Translations under genes and position numbers: made by a program | NCBI GenBank assembly: GCA_963851085.1 | Contig: CAWKNX010000015.1 | Span: 123,363 to 187,362 of the forward strand | DNA length: 64,000 bases | DNA from: DATFVJ01 sp963851085 | Lineage (GTDB): Bacteria; Actinomycetota; Actinomycetes; Streptosporangiales; Streptosporangiaceae | Direction: 5' to 3' | Notes under the pieces: generated by a model | Databases searched by the model: none | Told to the model about the DNA's origin: nothing | The model's input: only the letters and a program-made list of their open reading frames with translations | Part shown: piece by piece, positions 1 to 8,177 of the stretch | How positions within the stretch are numbered: the stretch's first letter is position 1 | Layout of the letters: every line of letters begins with the position of its first letter

Positions 1-3
1 GCC

Positions 4-1836
4 GTGGGCCTGTTATCGGTCGTGACCGGCATGGCGGCGCAGTCGCCCCGCACCGCCACGTGGTCCGCCGCGGTCACGTCAAGCCGGGGTTCGAATGCCG
101 CGATGACGCACAGCCCGCGCCTGCTCCATCAGCTCGCTGGCTCGATGACGCCGGATGCGGGCACCGCCCCGCCCGGCCCGATCGGCGTGGACGTGGCATC
201 CTTCCAGCACGCGAACGGTGCGGCCATCGACTGGGGCCGGGTCGCCGCCGGCGGATACCGGTTCGCGGCGATCAAGGCGGCCGAGGGTGACTACTACACG
301 AACCCGTACTACGCGAGTGACATCGCCGCGGCGCGCCAGGCCGGCCTGTTCGTCACGGCCTATGACTTTGGCATCCCGGACAGCACCAGCGGCGGCTCGG
401 TTACGGCCAGCGGAACCGAGAAAGCCGATTATTTCCTCGCCGCGATCAATGGCAGCTACCAGGCGGATGGCAAGAGCCTGCCGCTCGAGATGGACATGGA
501 GTACGACCCATACGGCAGCGAGTGCTACGGCCTGACTCCGGCGCAGATCGTGTCCTGGATCACCGCGTTCAGCAACGAAACGCTGGCCAAGACCGGGCAG
601 CTGCCGATGATCTACACAACGGCCGACTGGTGGCACACCTGCACCGCCGGCAGCACCGTATTCTCGGCGGACCGGCTGTGGGTGGCGGAGTACGGTGCGG
701 CCAGCCCGACGCTGCCAGCCGGGTGGCCCACCTGGACGTTCTGGCAGTACACCAGCACGGGAAGCGTGCCGGGCATCACCGGCAACGTGGATGTGAGCTA
801 CTTCAACGGCGCCGTCACAGGCAACCAGGCGGGCGCCGTGGGCGCGCCCGTGTGGCGGCAGACCCACTCCCTCGCCGCGGCTTCAGGCCAAACGCTCTCC
901 TACAGCGCGTCGGGCCTTCCCGCGGGCCTGTCGATCAACCGCGGCACCGGGCTGATCTCGGGCTGGCTCACCACCGACGGCACGTCCGGGGTGAAAGTCA
1001 CCGCCACCGGCAACCTCGGCGCCGCGGACGTCACGTCCTTCACGTGGTCGGTGTCGGCGGCGCCCAATGCGGGACCGGCCGGACCGGTGGTCCTGGCGGG
1101 CGGCGGCAGATGCCTGGACGATCCCGGCTACCGGATAGCCAACGGCACCCGGGTGGACATCTGGTCGTGCACGGGCGGCGGAAACCAGCGCTGGACGATG
1201 GCGCAGGACCGCACGGTGCGCGTCTACGGCCGATGTCTGTCGGTGTACAAGTCCGGAACGGCCAATGGCGCGGCCGTGGTTCTGCATTCCTGTGACGGCA
1301 GCCGCGTGCAGCAGTGGCGGATCGGGCCGCACGGCCACTTGGTGAACCAGGCGTCCGGCAGGTGTCTGAATGACCCTGGTTACCGGACCGCCAACGGCAC
1401 CCGCCTCGATATCTGGTCGTGCGGCAGCGGCACGAAGCAGCGGTGGACCACGCCGGCTGGGCCCATCGTCTCCCGGATCGCGCCGCTGTGCGCGGACGAC
1501 GCCGCGGGCAGCACGGCCAACGGGAACCCGATCGACGCGCGGCCGTGCAGCGGCGGCACCCGCCAGGCGTGGACGGTAGAGCCCGACGGCACCGTGCGGG
1601 TGTATGGCAAGTGCCTGGATGTCTACCACTCCGGGACGGCGAACGGCACGGCCGTGGACCTGCATGGCTGTAACGGCAGCGGCGGTCAGCAGTGGGTGCC
1701 CTTGGCGGACGGCACGCTGCTGAACCCGCGTTCGGGCCGGTGCCTCGACATTCCAGGCGACAGCGCCAGGAGCGGCACCAGACTGGTGATCTCGAACTGT
1801 GGCGCGTCCGCCGGCGAAGACTGGCGACCGCGCTGA
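4..1836 (+). CDS. Secreted GH25 lysozyme-like protein with ricin B-type lectin repeats (5' end at window edge)
   Basis: Likely extracellular peptidoglycan hydrolase. About residues 60-275 read as a GH25 muramidase: GVDVASFQ at the first strand, an AIKAAEG strand and the acidic LEMDMEYD strand that carries catalytic acids in this family. A short putative Ig-like segment follows (GLPAGLSINRGTGLISG), then two beta-trefoil blocks with repeated QxW-type motifs (NQRW, VQQW, KQRW, RQAW, QQW) and paired cysteines, as in carbohydrate-binding ricin B domains. The first 30 residues resemble the end of a signal peptide, so the true start probably lies before the window. No partner gene is adjacent downstream. 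Confidence 0.85.
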   Translation: MGLLSVVTGMAAQSPRTATWSAAVTSSRGSNAAMTHSPRLLHQLAGSMTPDAGTAPPGPIGVDVASFQHANGAAIDWGRVAAGGYRFAAIKAAEGDYYTNPYYASDIAAARQAGLFVTAYDFGIPDSTSGGSVTASGTEKADYFLAAINGSYQADGKSLPLEMDMEYDPYGSECYGLTPAQIVSWITAFSNETLAKTGQLPMIYTTADWWHTCTAGSTVFSADRLWVAEYGAASPTLPAGWPTWTFWQYTSTGSVPGITGNVDVSYFNGAVTGNQAGAVGAPVWRQTHSLAAASGQTLSYSASGLPAGLSINRGTGLISGWLTTDGTSGVKVTATGNLGAADVTSFTWSVSAAPNAGPAGPVVLAGGGRCLDDPGYRIANGTRVDIWSCTGGGNQRWTMAQDRTVRVYGRCLSVYKSGTANGAAVVLHSCDGSRVQQWRIGPHGHLVNQASGRCLNDPGYRTANGTRLDIWSCGSGTKQRWTTPAGPIVSRIAPLCADDAAGSTANGNPIDARPCSGGTRQAWTVEPDGTVRVYGKCLDVYHSGTANGTAVDLHGCNGSGGQQWVPLADGTLLNPRSGRCLDIPGDSARSGTRLVISNCGASAGEDWRPR

Positions 1837-1934
1837 GCCCGCCCGCCGCTGGGGGCTGGGCCGTGTCCCTTCCGGCAGGCCACCGCTATGCCTGCCCGCA
1901 CGGCCTGGCCGTGTCCCCGCGCGTGAGCCGTTAA

Positions 1935-2040
1935 GGCTGTATTGCCCCGGGGGGCTCCACCCCCACGGGATCCCCCCGCCCGTGGTAGGGGCCGCTCGCT
2001 GCTGATACGTGAATCGGCCGATTCACGTATCAGGATCATG
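1935..2040 (+). repeat. Dispersed ~105-bp repeat, copy A, with 30-bp palindrome
   Basis: This stretch shares its sequence with 6546-6763 (two tandem units) and, inverted, with 9950-10021. It ends in a perfect 30-bp palindrome at 2003-2032 whose arm is TGATACGTGAATCGG. The remaining intergenic bases from 1837 to 2147 show no gene. Confidence 0.8.
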
Positions 2041-2147
2041 ATCCAGAACGGCTGCCGCTGAGGTGTTGCCCGTCCTGGCCGCCCGCCCGGCCGGTGACTG
2101 GCTCCGTTCCGCGGTAGCGGTATCGCGGCGGACCGGGGCGCCGGTTT

Positions 2148-2894
2148 TCAGCAGAACAGCATCCAGTCACGCAGGGCGTCGACCCGGTCTGGGGACAATT
2201 GCGCGTACACCGACAGCTCTTCTGGGCTGGTGAAACGGCCGAGTTGATCCCGCGCCGCGACGACCGCCGCGGTCTCCTGCGGTGTCAGCCCCAGGCCTGA
2301 AGCCAGTACCTCGCTTGGGACGTGGTTGACGTCGACCAGGCCGCCGTCGTCGTACTCGTGCGGAATGTCAGGCCGGCCGATCTGTAGCTCGCGGGCGAGC
2401 ACCTGGTTGGCCCGGACAAGTTCCCGTGCCTTGCTTCGGCGCCGCATCCGGGCTTCGGCGCTGGCCACAGCGAGTTCATTCTCATTCGGGCGCGCAGCGG
2501 ACCCTAGCTCACTTTCCAGCGCCGCAGTCGGGCGGAATGCGACGAACGTGTGCACGGCTGCGACCGCGATCAGCACGATGGCCGTAAGGCCTGCGACCGT
2601 GGCACCGGCGTCATTGCGCCCTGGCAGCGACGCGAAAACGACCACCAGGATGACGGCCATCAGGTAGCCCGCGAACACTGCCCAGTCCCTGGCCCGGCGC
2701 CGGGCGAAGGCGAGCCGCAGGAATGGCGCGAACGCCAGGAGCGAAACAGACCACACCGGCACCGACGCCCACGCGAACTGCCGCAACCGGCCACCTACGT
2801 TGCCGCCCTGCGGGCGACCTGGCCGCGGGCCCGCGGGCGCTGCCCTGGACAGCCCGGCGCCGCCGACTGGAGGGTGGGCAACCGGCTCGGTCAT
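2148..2894 (-). CDS. Membrane protein with C-terminal helix-hairpin-helix domain
   Basis: A 248-residue protein with three hydrophobic segments at about residues 40-60, 70-90 and 97-117. A charged stretch follows, then a ComEA-like helix-hairpin-helix tail (VDVNHVPSEVLASGLGL, with TSPEELSVY further on). In this family the motif gives non-specific DNA binding or protein contact; here it would face the cytoplasm. The ATG at 2894 is chosen because AGGAGGG lies just upstream; a longer frame starting at 2918 lacks such a site. The role is unknown. It is divergent from the methyltransferase at 3191. Confidence 0.7.
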   Translation of the reverse strand: MTEPVAHPPVGGAGLSRAAPAGPRPGRPQGGNVGGRLRQFAWASVPVWSVSLLAFAPFLRLAFARRRARDWAVFAGYLMAVILVVVFASLPGRNDAGATVAGLTAIVLIAVAAVHTFVAFRPTAALESELGSAARPNENELAVASAEARMRRRSKARELVRANQVLARELQIGRPDIPHEYDDGGLVDVNHVPSEVLASGLGLTPQETAAVVAARDQLGRFTSPEELSVYAQLSPDRVDALRDWMLFC

Positions 2895-3190
2895 GGCGTT
2901 AGCCCTCCTGCAGCTCACGTTGCGCGGCCTCAGCGGCCGTCATCTTCCACCATTGTGCGTCCACGGCATACCACATGGGCCATTCGCACTTCGATGAGGG
3001 CCGAAGGTCCCGTGACGGGATGAGCAATGATTGTGGGCCGCCCCGTCATGACGCACCATCTGGTGGTCGTTCTGGATTGCGCACTTCCGGCGATTGGCCT
3101 TCCTCCGGGCGGCTCGGGGTGGCGTGGACATATGATTTCGCCAAGGTCCCGGGCGGGCGACATTCAGGGGATCGCGGGCAAGGAGCACGC

Positions 3191-4045
3191 ATGGCGGAGA
3201 CAGACGGGCTGGGCGCGGACCCGGCAGCCTCGGGGCGCCAGCCGGTCGATCTGCATACCGACCGGCCGCATCCGGCGCGGGTCTATGACTATCTGCTCGG
3301 CGGCAAGGACAACTACGCCGCTGACCGGGCCGCCGCCGAGGAGGGCCTGAAGGCCAACCCCAACTCGCGCATCCCGCCCCAGGAGAACCGTGCGTTCCTG
3401 CGCCGCGCGGTGCGTTACCTCGCTCGCGAGGCGCGTATCAGCCAGTTCCTTGACATCGGCACCGGCATCCCGACCTCCCCCAACGTGCATGAGGTCGCCC
3501 AGGAGGTCGAGCCGCGGGCGCGGATCGTGTACGTCGACAACGACCCCATCGTGCTCACCCACGCCCGTGCCCTGCTCACCAGCGGCCCGGCGGGAAAGAC
3601 CGCCTACGTCAACGCCGACTTACGCGATGTCGACAAGATCCTCAACTCGCCGGACCTGCACACGACGCTGGATCTGAGCAAGCCGGTCGCGCTGCTGCTG
3701 ATCGCGATCATGCATTTCATCCCCGACGCGGACGACCCCTACGGCCTGGCCGACCGACTGCTGGCGGGGTTGCCGTCCGGCAGCTACCTGGCGCTGTCGC
3801 ATCTCACCGGCGACTTCGACCCGGCCGCATGGGAAGGGGTCGCTGCCGTGTACCGGCGCAGCGGGGTGACCATGCAGGTCCGCTCCTTGCCGCAGATCGA
3901 ACGTTTCTTCGCCGGCCTGGACCTGATCGACCCTGGCGTGGTATCTCTGCCCCGCTGGCGGCCCGACCCCAGCGACCTCAGCGAGGCGGGCCAGCCAAGC
4001 GATTCCGCAGTTTCCGTCTATGGGGGCGTCGCGCGCAAGCCGTAG
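3191..4045 (+). CDS. DUF574-type SAM-dependent methyltransferase
   Basis: A 284-residue protein of the actinobacterial DUF574/Methyltransf_19 family. The N-terminus has the family signature HPARVYDYLLGGKDNY. The SAM-binding region follows as FLDIGTGIPT, and the acidic strand-2 residue lies in VYVDNDPIV. The substrate is unknown for most of this family. AAGGAG lies 6 bases before the ATG, which decides the start over a longer frame beginning at 2975. The last codons and stop lie inside a 16-bp tandem repeat that runs on downstream, so the C-terminal VARKP may vary between strains. Confidence 0.88.
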   Translation: MAETDGLGADPAASGRQPVDLHTDRPHPARVYDYLLGGKDNYAADRAAAEEGLKANPNSRIPPQENRAFLRRAVRYLAREARISQFLDIGTGIPTSPNVHEVAQEVEPRARIVYVDNDPIVLTHARALLTSGPAGKTAYVNADLRDVDKILNSPDLHTTLDLSKPVALLLIAIMHFIPDADDPYGLADRLLAGLPSGSYLALSHLTGDFDPAAWEGVAAVYRRSGVTMQVRSLPQIERFFAGLDLIDPGVVSLPRWRPDPSDLSEAGQPSDSAVSVYGGVARKP

Positions 4046-4123
4046 TGCGCGCAAACCCTAGCGCGCGCAAACCCTAGCGCGCGCAAGCCCTAGCGCGCGC
4101 AAACCGTCGCGCGCGCAAACCGT
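4028..4123 (+). repeat. 16-bp tandem repeat spanning the methyltransferase stop codon
   Basis: Six units of 16 bp (consensus AGCGCGCGCAAACCCT, with a few substitutions) run head to tail. The first unit encodes the last four codons and stop of the upstream gene. The others are untranslated. Confidence 0.85.
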
Positions 4124-4306
4124 CGCGCCGCGGCCTGTCCGGGATGCCACAGGACCATCTGCCAGCCGCCAGCGCCGCCCGATCTGGCCCACTCACGCCA
4201 GGCGCCAGGCGGCAGGCGGCCTCGGTGGTACGGCGGCGGTGGCACGGCCTCGGCCCGCACCCGGCGCGTCCACGTTCACGCCGAGCATGGTTACACACCT
4301 GTGACT

Positions 4307-4392
4307 TACTCCACACAGCCGTCCACAGACTGTGGGTAACTTTGCCGGGTGCTGCGTGAAATGCACGCCGATATCCACATCCCTGTGGGAAA
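4307..4392. other. Cluster of DnaA-box-like sites (candidate replication origin relic)
   Basis: Five matches of 7-8 out of 9 to the DnaA box TTATCCACA lie within 86 bp on both strands: TACTCCACA at 4307, CCGTCCACA at 4319, TTACCCACA (minus) at 4331-4339, ATATCCACA at 4371 and TTTCCCACA (minus) at 4384-4392. A ParA-like gene follows 400 bp downstream, which suggests a plasmid-type origin. None is a perfect box and there is no dnaA or dnaN here, so this is not the chromosomal oriC. The surrounding 4124-4594 holds no convincing gene. Confidence 0.4.
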
Positions 4393-4594
4393 GCTGGTTG
4401 CCAGCCGGGCACGCTCGGGTGCCGTCATGGTGAGTGGTGAAAGAGCATGCCGGGCCGACTATCGAACGGGCTCGCCCGGCCTCGAGCGGCGACGCGATCT
4501 CTACGACCGTGCCGAATGGATCGCGCAGGCAGGAATCCGGTCGTCTGGCGCGCACCTGCCTGCGTAATGCCGTAGATACTGCAATACTGCATGC

Positions 4595-4665
4595 ATGGGC
4601 GGCACTCAAGCCTCGCTCTGGCCAGACGTCAAGGCGGGTACGGGTACGAGCACATCGGCGGGTAG
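4595..4665 (+). pseudogene. Decayed copy of the parA 5' end
   Basis: Reading from the ATG at 4595 gives MGGTQASLWPDVKAGTGTST. This aligns with the start of ParA 200 bp downstream (MTGLRLALANLKPGTGKTTS). The Walker A lysine is lost (GTGTST for GTGKTT). The DNA similarity extends upstream of both starts (AATACTGCATGC and CATACTGCCTGG). The open frame continues to a TGA that overlaps the ATG of the intact parA at 4795. It looks like a partial duplication that has degenerated. Confidence 0.55.
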
Positions 4666-4794
4666 CAGGCAACCGTTTTCCGCCCGGACACCAGATCCCT
4701 CTTCCCATCGCCCACAGTTCCGATGTATGCACCGCGCGTCAACGTGCCCTGGCACCGTCTACCGTAATGCGCCATGCGCTGCCATACTGCCTGG

Positions 4795-5466
4795 ATGACG
4801 GGTCTCCGCCTCGCCTTGGCCAACCTCAAGCCAGGCACGGGCAAGACCACCTCGGCGGTCTGGCTGGCACACGTGTTCGCCGAGGCCGGGAACAGTGTGC
4901 TCCTGGTGGACGCGGACCCGTCCGGCAGTGCTCTGGAGTGGTCCGACCTCGCGGCCATGTACCCGGGATTGCCGCCGCAGGAGGCGTTCCCGTTCCGGAT
5001 CGTGGCCCTGCCGTCGCGCGAACTGCACCGCCGCGTACCTGAGATCGCCGAGATGGATGACGTGGTGATTATCGACGCGCCGCAACTGGAGGACCACGCC
5101 GCCATTGCCCGGTCGGCGCTGCGGTACGCCGACGAGATCCTGATCCCGTGCGCGCCGAGCCCCATTGAGATCAACCGCACCACGCCGGTGCGGGAGGAGA
5201 TCGGCGAGATCGAGGCGGCCCGGGACCGGCCCGCCCGCTCGGCGGTGCTGCTGAACCGCTGCGTCGCGCGGGCGAATTCCACGGCCGACGCGAGAGAGGC
5301 GCTGGAGGGTCTTGGCTATGCGGTGCTGGCGACCGCCGTGCCGCGGCTGGAGGTTTACGCGCAAAGTTTCGGCCTGCCGATTCCCGGCACCGGGCGCGAG
5401 GTGTGGCGCCGGGTAGCCAATGACCTCGTCGAGCGGTGCGTTCCCCTCGGGTCGGTGCGGTCGTGA
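4795..5466 (+). CDS. parA: ParA-like partition ATPase
   Basis: A 223-residue P-loop ATPase of the ParA/MinD superfamily. Visible motifs are the deviant Walker A KPGTGKTT near residue 13, LLVDADPSGS (switch I/A' region) and VVIIDAPQ (Walker B region). ParA proteins position plasmids or chromosomes by ATP-dependent DNA binding with a ParB partner. The start is the ATG at 4795; an in-frame ATG at 4774 is possible. It overlaps the next small gene by GTGA, so they are probably one transcript. Together with the DnaA-box-like cluster upstream this suggests a resident plasmid or conjugative-element module. Confidence 0.85.
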   Translation: MTGLRLALANLKPGTGKTTSAVWLAHVFAEAGNSVLLVDADPSGSALEWSDLAAMYPGLPPQEAFPFRIVALPSRELHRRVPEIAEMDDVVIIDAPQLEDHAAIARSALRYADEILIPCAPSPIEINRTTPVREEIGEIEAARDRPARSAVLLNRCVARANSTADAREALEGLGYAVLATAVPRLEVYAQSFGLPIPGTGREVWRRVANDLVERCVPLGSVRS

Positions 5467-5756
5467 CCACGCCGCGCGAGCAGCGGAAGGCGCAGATGGC
5501 GGCCGCCGCGACCAGGCGCACCGAACCCGATGCGGGCCCGGCCGGGCGGACCGCGATCCGGTCGAAGCCGGTCAGGATCACCCTCGACCTGAGCCCCGAG
5601 CTCTACCGGCAGCTCACCCGGCTGGCGGACTCGGCCGCGATCGCGCTCGATGTGCCGCGCGTCGCCCTGGCCGACGCGGTGCGGGCGATGATCCGGGTCA
5701 CGACGGACAGTCCGGGCGAGGTCCTCGAGCGGCTACGCCGCGACCGGGACCAGTAG
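5463..5756 (+). CDS. Small ParA-partner protein, possible ribbon-helix-helix
   Basis: A 97-residue protein starting GTG inside the parA stop (GTGA overlap). The first 40 residues are basic and probably disordered. The second half (VRITLDLSPELYRQLTRLAD and following helices) has the strand-helix-helix pattern of CopG/ribbon-helix-helix DNA-binding proteins. Such small proteins commonly replace ParB as centromere binders beside short ParA proteins. Its partner role is inferred from the overlap. Confidence 0.65.
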   Translation: MTTPREQRKAQMAAAATRRTEPDAGPAGRTAIRSKPVRITLDLSPELYRQLTRLADSAAIALDVPRVALADAVRAMIRVTTDSPGEVLERLRRDRDQ

Positions 5757-5923
5757 TGCGAAATCGCGCGACGACCTTGGCCCAGGCGTTTGGCACGTCG
5801 AGGCGGACTGGCTGGGGTCGGCGGACCGCGACAGGGACGCTGGTCGTGAAGTGCTACCCATCTTGCTCCGGATACACCGCTCTGGGCGCGCCCAGCGTGC
5901 GCCTCCCGCGTGTCCGGTTTCAC

Positions 5924-5970
5924 GATCGCGGTACTTTTTCTGCGGTATTCGCGGACAAAGTACCGCGATC
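5924..5970. promoter_or_regulatory. Perfect 14-bp inverted repeat downstream of par genes
   Basis: The arms GATCGCGGTACTTT and AAAGTACCGCGATC are separated by 19 bases. It could be a terminator for the par operon or a protein-binding site such as a centromere. A direct repeat of GCGCACAACTA follows at about 6000-6026. Confidence 0.45.
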
Positions 5971-6040
5971 ATGCCACGACCGACGCGATCACGCACAACT
6001 GGTTGCGCACAACTAGCGCACAACTAGCGGGAATGCGGTA

Positions 6041-6411
6041 ATGGTGGCGATGGCGCTGTGCCCGAACTATCCCGGCTCACTGGAGCGCGGCGCCGCCGGG
6101 TCGGTCCTCTACCTCGCCCTGATCGCGCTGCTCCGCCTCGGCGTGGCCGCCGCGATACGGGACCCCGCGGCGGCCATCGGGGTCGTGCTCGGCCTGCTCT
6201 ACCTCTTCCCGATCGTCGCCTCGGTGGTCGCAGGCCCGCACTGGTACCGGCACCTCCAGCAGGCCGATGACGGCGGGGCTCGCCATCCAGGCCACCACCA
6301 CCCTCCGCAGCCTGCCCATCAGCCCGTGGGCGGGTCTCGGCGTGCTCGCCGCATGGGCCCGCCGCGGCGCTCCTGGCCGGCGGGCTGCTGCTGCGGCTGC
6401 GCGACGCGTGA
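6041..6411 (+). pseudogene. C-terminal fragment of an ABC-2 type permease, frameshifted
   Basis: The frame reads LYLALIALLRLGVAAAIRD, AAIGVVLGLLYLFPIVASVV and HWYRHLQQ, typical of the last membrane helices of actinobacterial ABC-2 transporter permeases. One shift after HLQQ continues as PMTAGLAIQATTTL and SPWAGLGVLAAWA. A second shift gives AAALLAGGLLLRLRDA and a stop at 6409-6411. The N-terminal part and the ATPase partner are absent, so this is a relic. The 5' boundary is approximate. Confidence 0.65.
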
Positions 6412-6442
6412 GGGATCGCTGAGTGCGGCGAGACGGCAGCCG

Positions 6443-6505
6443 TACTCGCAGATAGAGGGCGCCTACTCGCAGATGGAGGGGCCCTACTCGCAGATGGAGG
6501 GCGCC
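6443..6505 (+). repeat. Three 21-bp tandem repeats
   Basis: Three units of 21 bp (starting TACTCGCAGAT) differ at only a few bases. In one frame they would encode YSQIEGA, YSQMEGP, YSQMEGA, but no start signal or family supports translation. Confidence 0.75.
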
Positions 6506-6545
6506 CCGAAGATCCGCCGAATCGTGCGGCACCTGCTGTCATTGG

Positions 6546-6763
6546 GAACGTCCGCGCCGCCGTTAAGACTATATTGCCCCAGGCTCCACCCCACGGGATC
6601 CCCCGCCTGTGGTAGTGGGCGCTCGCTGCTGGATGGGGAACGTCGGCGCCGCCGTTAAGACTGCATTGCCCCGGGGGCTCCACCCCACTGGATCCCCCCG
6701 CCTGTGATAGTGGCCGCTCGCTGCTGGATGGGAATCGGCCGATTCACGTATCAGGATCCTGAT
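6546..6763 (+). repeat. Dispersed ~105-bp repeat, two tandem units (copy B)
   Basis: Two head-to-tail units of about 105 bp, each beginning near GCCGCCGTTAAGACT and running through a C/G-rich stem region to GCTCGCTGCTGGATGGG. The second unit ends in half of the palindrome seen at 2003-2032 (AATCGGCCGATTCACGTATCA is split here after 20 bases). Copies A and C are at 1935 and 9950. Confidence 0.8.
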
Positions 6764-6838
6764 TTTTGCCTTGACCGTCACGACGGGCCAAGAAAGGCCG
6801 GGCATTTGTGCTGCCATTCTGCTGGCCGGGCCGCCGGG

Positions 6839-8005
6839 TCAGTCAGCGGCGCGGGCGGCGGCCAGCACGTCGTCGCACACGGCGGGCATCCCCGTTTCGT
6901 CCGCGGCCCGCTGGGTCAAAACCACGACGGTCAGATCTTGCGCAGGCACGTTCGACCACACCGTCCCGAATCCGCCCTCCCACGTGTAGCGGCCGTCGTC
7001 GAGCACCGCCAGCCCGTAACCCCAGCCGCGGTCGCCGAGGAAGCTGAAACCAGGCCAGACGTTCGCCCGCTGCCCAGCGGTCAGCTGATCGCGCGTCATC
7101 TCGGCGGCCGTTGCCGGCGTCAGCACGGGACTGCCCCCGCGCATCAGCATCCGCCCGAACGCGACCACGTCGTCGATCGATGACACGAGCCCGCCGCCGC
7201 CGTCGGGGAACAGTGGCGGGTGTGACCACTGCCCGTCCGGCGGGTCGCTCACGACGAGCAGGCCGTCACGGTTCTCGTACGCAGTCGAAAGGCGGGCGGT
7301 ATCGGCCGCGTGGAACCCGGTGTCCTTCATGCCGAGCGGGCCCAGCACCCGCTCGCGCAGGACGTCCTCAAACGGGGCACCGGCGGCGCGGGCGGCCAGG
7401 ACGCCAAGCACCTGCGAACCGGACTGGTACAGCCACCGCTCGCCGGGCTGGGCCAGCAGCGGCAGCTCACCGAGCCGCGCCATCCAGGTGTCCGGGTCAG
7501 GGGTGGTGCCGGGCTGCGGCGGCCCAAAGGTTGACAGCTGCCGCTCCATCGCCGCGGTGACGATCGGCCACGGCCGCGGTGCCATGAACATCGCGCCCTG
7601 CATGCCAAATCCCCAGGTGAACGTGAGCAGGTCGCGTACGGTGACCGGACGCTGAGCCGGGACCGTCGGCCCGAGCGGCCCGTCTGGGCGGCAAAGCACC
7701 CGCCGATCAGCCAATTCGGGCAAAAGCCCGTCGACCGGCCCGTTCAGCTCCAGCAAGCCGTCATCGACCAGCGAGAGCACGACTGCCGCCGTCATCGGCT
7801 TGGTGTTCGACGCAATCCGGAACAGCGTGTCCCGCCGCATCGGCGCCCCGCCCACCGCCATCACGCCCGCCGTCGCAACGTGCACCGTCTCACCGCGCGC
7901 CACGGCCGCAACGACGCCAGGTGCCTGACCTTGCTCCACGGCGCGCTCGACGACCTCGTCAATCCGGGCGAGCACACTGTCGCCGAACCCATCGACGTTG
8001 TTCAC
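6839..8005 (-). CDS. Beta-lactamase-family serine hydrolase
   Basis: A 388-residue protein of the class C beta-lactamase/EstB-like group. The nucleophile motif SxxK is S66-N-T-K69 (RIASNTKP). The second motif is a YQS in place of Y-x-N (WLYQSGSQ), and the third, usually HxG or KTG, appears as EGGFG. Members are esterases, peptidases or transferases, so antibiotic resistance should not be assumed. No signal peptide is evident. The GTG at 8005 is the apparent start. It is divergent from the Nudix gene. Confidence 0.85.
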   Translation of the reverse strand: MNNVDGFGDSVLARIDEVVERAVEQGQAPGVVAAVARGETVHVATAGVMAVGGAPMRRDTLFRIASNTKPMTAAVVLSLVDDGLLELNGPVDGLLPELADRRVLCRPDGPLGPTVPAQRPVTVRDLLTFTWGFGMQGAMFMAPRPWPIVTAAMERQLSTFGPPQPGTTPDPDTWMARLGELPLLAQPGERWLYQSGSQVLGVLAARAAGAPFEDVLRERVLGPLGMKDTGFHAADTARLSTAYENRDGLLVVSDPPDGQWSHPPLFPDGGGGLVSSIDDVVAFGRMLMRGGSPVLTPATAAEMTRDQLTAGQRANVWPGFSFLGDRGWGYGLAVLDDGRYTWEGGFGTVWSNVPAQDLTVVVLTQRAADETGMPAVCDDVLAAARAAD

Positions 8006-8119
8006 CCGGCAAGCCTACGGCTGGGACCCAATTCGCCCAGACGGGCTCGCGGGATCACCGCTCCACGGAGCCCCGCGGCGCAGATCGGGAAATCTGGACG
8101 GTGCCCCCGAAGAGCCCGG

Positions 8120-8150
8120 CTGACAGACTCGACGGCATCCGGTCTGTCAG
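8120..8150. promoter_or_regulatory. Inverted repeat in divergent promoter region
   Basis: CTGACAGA and TCTGTCAG are separated by 15 bases between the divergent hydrolase and Nudix genes, 28 bp before the Nudix start. A regulator site or transcript hairpin is possible. Confidence 0.35.
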
Positions 8151-8177
8151 GTCCGTCAGCAGCGAGGGTGGCACGCG

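Noticed and set aside
79..867. Long minus-strand open frame opposite the lysozyme gene
   Set aside because: It is a GC-rich shadow frame; the sense strand carries clear GH25 and lectin motifs.
4307..4392. Chromosomal oriC
   Set aside because: Only degenerate boxes and no dnaA, dnaN or other origin genes nearby; a plasmid-type origin is the most that can be said.
6839..8005. Antibiotic-resistance beta-lactamase
   Set aside because: The second and third active-site motifs deviate and no signal peptide is seen; an esterase or peptidase is equally likely.
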